From Candidatus Cloacimonas sp. 4484_140 (GTDB lineage Bacteria > Cloacimonadota > Cloacimonadia > JGIOTU-2), in the NCBI GenBank assembly GCA_002049945.1, contig MVCT01000009.1, forward strand, positions 1 through 15,911: a stretch of 15,911 nucleotides of DNA, given 5' to 3'. The notes under the pieces were generated by a model, which saw nothing but the letters and a program-made list of their open reading frames with translations, had not been told where the DNA came from and did no database searches. Position 1 is the first letter of the stretch. Each line of letters begins with the position of its first letter. The translations under genes were made by a program, and so were the position numbers. Positions 15,131 to 15,911 of this stretch are shown piece by piece.

Positions 15131-15612
15131 CAGAGTTTATATCCTATCATTCTAAGAAATTCTTTTCGTTTTGCCTTATCTTCGTCAGACTCAACTCCTT
15201 TTGGGGAAAAGCCGTCAATAACACCGAGAATACCTCTGCCCAATTCAGACTCTGCTACGATAACCTCAACCGGATTTGCAGTGGCACAGAAGATATTAAC
15301 CACCTCAAAGCACTGTTTCAGCCCGTTCAGCACATTGATGGGAAATGAGTCCCGCATCACAATAAAAAAGCAATGGCCCGAAGCGAGATTCTCCAGATTT
15401 TTCACTGCGATCTCGATGAGCTCATCGTCGGTGCCGTCTTTTCTAATAAGGCATGGACCGGATGCTTCCGAGAACGCTAGCCCGAACTTGATACCCGGCA
15501 CGGAATTCACCATGACCTCATAAATGTCCTCAACGGTCTTAATAAAATGAGATTGCCCCAGTATAATATTGCACCCCTCTGGGAATATCAATTTCACCGT
15601 TTTTAATTCCAT
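15130..15612 (-). CDS. Adenosine-specific kinase family protein (PF04008)
   Basis: 160 residues, full length for this small family, known mostly from archaea and deep-branching or candidate-phylum bacteria. Conserved stretches are present in order: KFGLAFSEASGPCLIR (42-57), SGHCFFIV (78-85), FPINVLN (90-96), FCATANPVEV (108-117), GRGILGVIDG (125-134) and a C-terminal RKEFLRMIGYK (149-159). The archaeal relative was described as binding adenosine and phosphorylating it to AMP; whether that reaction is general in the family is not established. It is the first gene of the minus-strand operon and has a good ribosome site (GGGAGG). Placement before thpR and recA suggests a nucleoside or RNA-repair connection, which is inference. 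Confidence 0.92.
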   Translation of the reverse strand: MELKTVKLIFPEGCNIILGQSHFIKTVEDIYEVMVNSVPGIKFGLAFSEASGPCLIRKDGTDDELIEIAVKNLENLASGHCFFIVMRDSFPINVLNGLKQCFEVVNIFCATANPVEVIVAESELGRGILGVIDGFSPKGVESDEDKAKRKEFLRMIGYKL

Positions 15613-15616
15613 TATG

Positions 15617-15622
15617 CCTCCC
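15617..15622 (-). promoter_or_regulatory. Shine-Dalgarno site of the adenosine-specific kinase gene
   Basis: GGGAGG on the minus strand, 4 bases before the ATG at 15612. It fixes the start; no in-frame upstream start has comparable support. Confidence 0.65.
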
Positions 15623-15725
15623 TTTTCATTCTGTATAATGGCATAGTAAGAATAAAGATTTTAATTCATATATGTTTGTCAAATTTTGCATGCATTTTCT
15701 TGACATTCATACCCGTTTTATTTGT

Positions 15726-15730
15726 GAGGA
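15726..15730 (+). promoter_or_regulatory. Ribosome binding site of the Mth938-domain gene
   Basis: GAGGA ends 3 bases before the ATG at 15734. The spacing is short, but this is the only start that preserves the family N-terminus. Confidence 0.45.
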
Positions 15731-15733
15731 TTT

Positions 15734-15911
15734 ATGAGAATCGAAAGCTACAAGTTCGGAAAGATGGTCATAGACGGAATCAGGTACACCCACGATGTAA
15801 TTATTCACAAGGATGAGGTGCAAGCGGATTGGCGGAGAGAGCGTTCTCACCACCTGACCCTTGCTGATATTCCATGCCTTCAAGATGAAAAACCCGATGT
15901 GCTCATTATCG
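15734..15911 (+). CDS. Mth938-domain (DUF498/PF04430) protein, 3' partial
   Basis: Only 59 residues are visible before the window ends. They match the beginning of the Mth938/AAMDC fold: YKFGKMVIDGIRYTHDVII (6-24), a W-R-R turn at 33-35, then SHHLTLADIP (38-47) and KPDVLII (53-59), which normally leads into a conserved GTG loop just outside the window. The fold occurs in bacteria, archaea and eukaryotes, including a mitochondrial complex I assembly factor; the bacterial function is unknown. It is divergent from the adenosine-specific kinase/recA operon, and both families belong to small conserved housekeeping-like proteins of unclear role. Confidence 0.82.
   Translation, partial: MRIESYKFGKMVIDGIRYTHDVIIHKDEVQADWRRERSHHLTLADIPCLQDEKPDVLII

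Larger units (their letters stand above)
15613..15733. promoter_or_regulatory. Divergent promoter region with inverted repeat
   Basis: This 121-base spacer must hold promoters for the recA operon and the Mth938-domain gene. TGTCAA (15677-15682) and TTGACA (15700-15705) form an inverted repeat with 17 bases between, containing the 8-base palindrome TGCATGCA (15687-15694). Each arm read outward is a consensus -35 (TTGACA) for one direction, but no good -10 lies at 16-18 bases from either. TATAAT occurs on the plus strand at 15634-15639 without a spaced -35. Confidence 0.4.

Noticed and set aside
15008..15523. 171-codon plus-strand open frame opposite thpR and the adenosine-specific kinase gene
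   Set aside because: Both genes beneath it are strongly conserved families; the plus-strand product is low-complexity and unrecognisable.
15634..15639. TATAAT as a plus-strand -10 box
   Set aside because: No -35 at normal spacing, and it lies almost 100 bases before the only plus-strand gene.

Overview
The window looks like chromosomal DNA from a Gram-negative (diderm), AT-rich bacterium, probably a little-studied lineage. Support for a diderm comes from a Wza-type export protein with SLBB domains and a LolC/LolE-type lipoprotein-release permease. An archaeal/candidate-phylum-style adenosine-specific kinase and an Mth938-type protein sit beside recA. A member of the FCB/Cloacimonadota neighbourhood would fit, but this is a low-confidence inference from gene content alone.

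Positions 1-11690 (+ strand) are one continuous extracellular or surface polysaccharide locus. In order it encodes: a Wza/SLBB export protein (5' end cut by the window); an unusual protein carrying a BY-kinase-like P-loop domain followed by a Wzz-like chain-length module; a Wzy/WaaL-type O-antigen polymerase/ligase; three GT4 glycosyltransferases; a membrane-anchored protein with a carbohydrate-binding-like domain and a region resembling the RIFT-barrel/exo-rhamnogalacturonan-lyase group; a NodB-type polysaccharide deacetylase; and a membrane GT2 glycosyltransferase. A LolC/LolE-family permease (11687-12895) is joined by a 4-base overlap. Most junctions are tiny gaps or overlaps (14, 8, 8 and 4 bases). 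Two gaps of over 100 bases (2687-2809 and 7744-7849) could divide the locus into subunits, and the first contains a terminator-like hairpin. No Wzx flippase, initiating phosphoglycosyltransferase or sugar-nucleotide gene lies in the window, so the cluster should continue upstream.

Positions 12905-15612 (- strand) hold a tightly coupled operon, transcribed in the order adenosine-specific kinase, thpR (RNA 2',3'-cyclic phosphodiesterase/2'-5' ligase), recA, recX. Every junction overlaps. It converges on the polysaccharide locus with only 9 bases between stop codons. A 121-base divergent spacer with an inverted repeat separates it from the start of an Mth938-domain gene that runs off the right edge.

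The strongest oddities are: the rearranged BY-kinase/Wzz protein, with module order swapped, the first membrane helix missing and catalytic acidic residues altered; the lyase-like protein with a textbook EF-hand-type loop inside the polysaccharide operon; and an insertion plus charge change in the DNA-binding loop L2 of RecA. No RNA gene, CRISPR array, insertion sequence or phage gene was seen.
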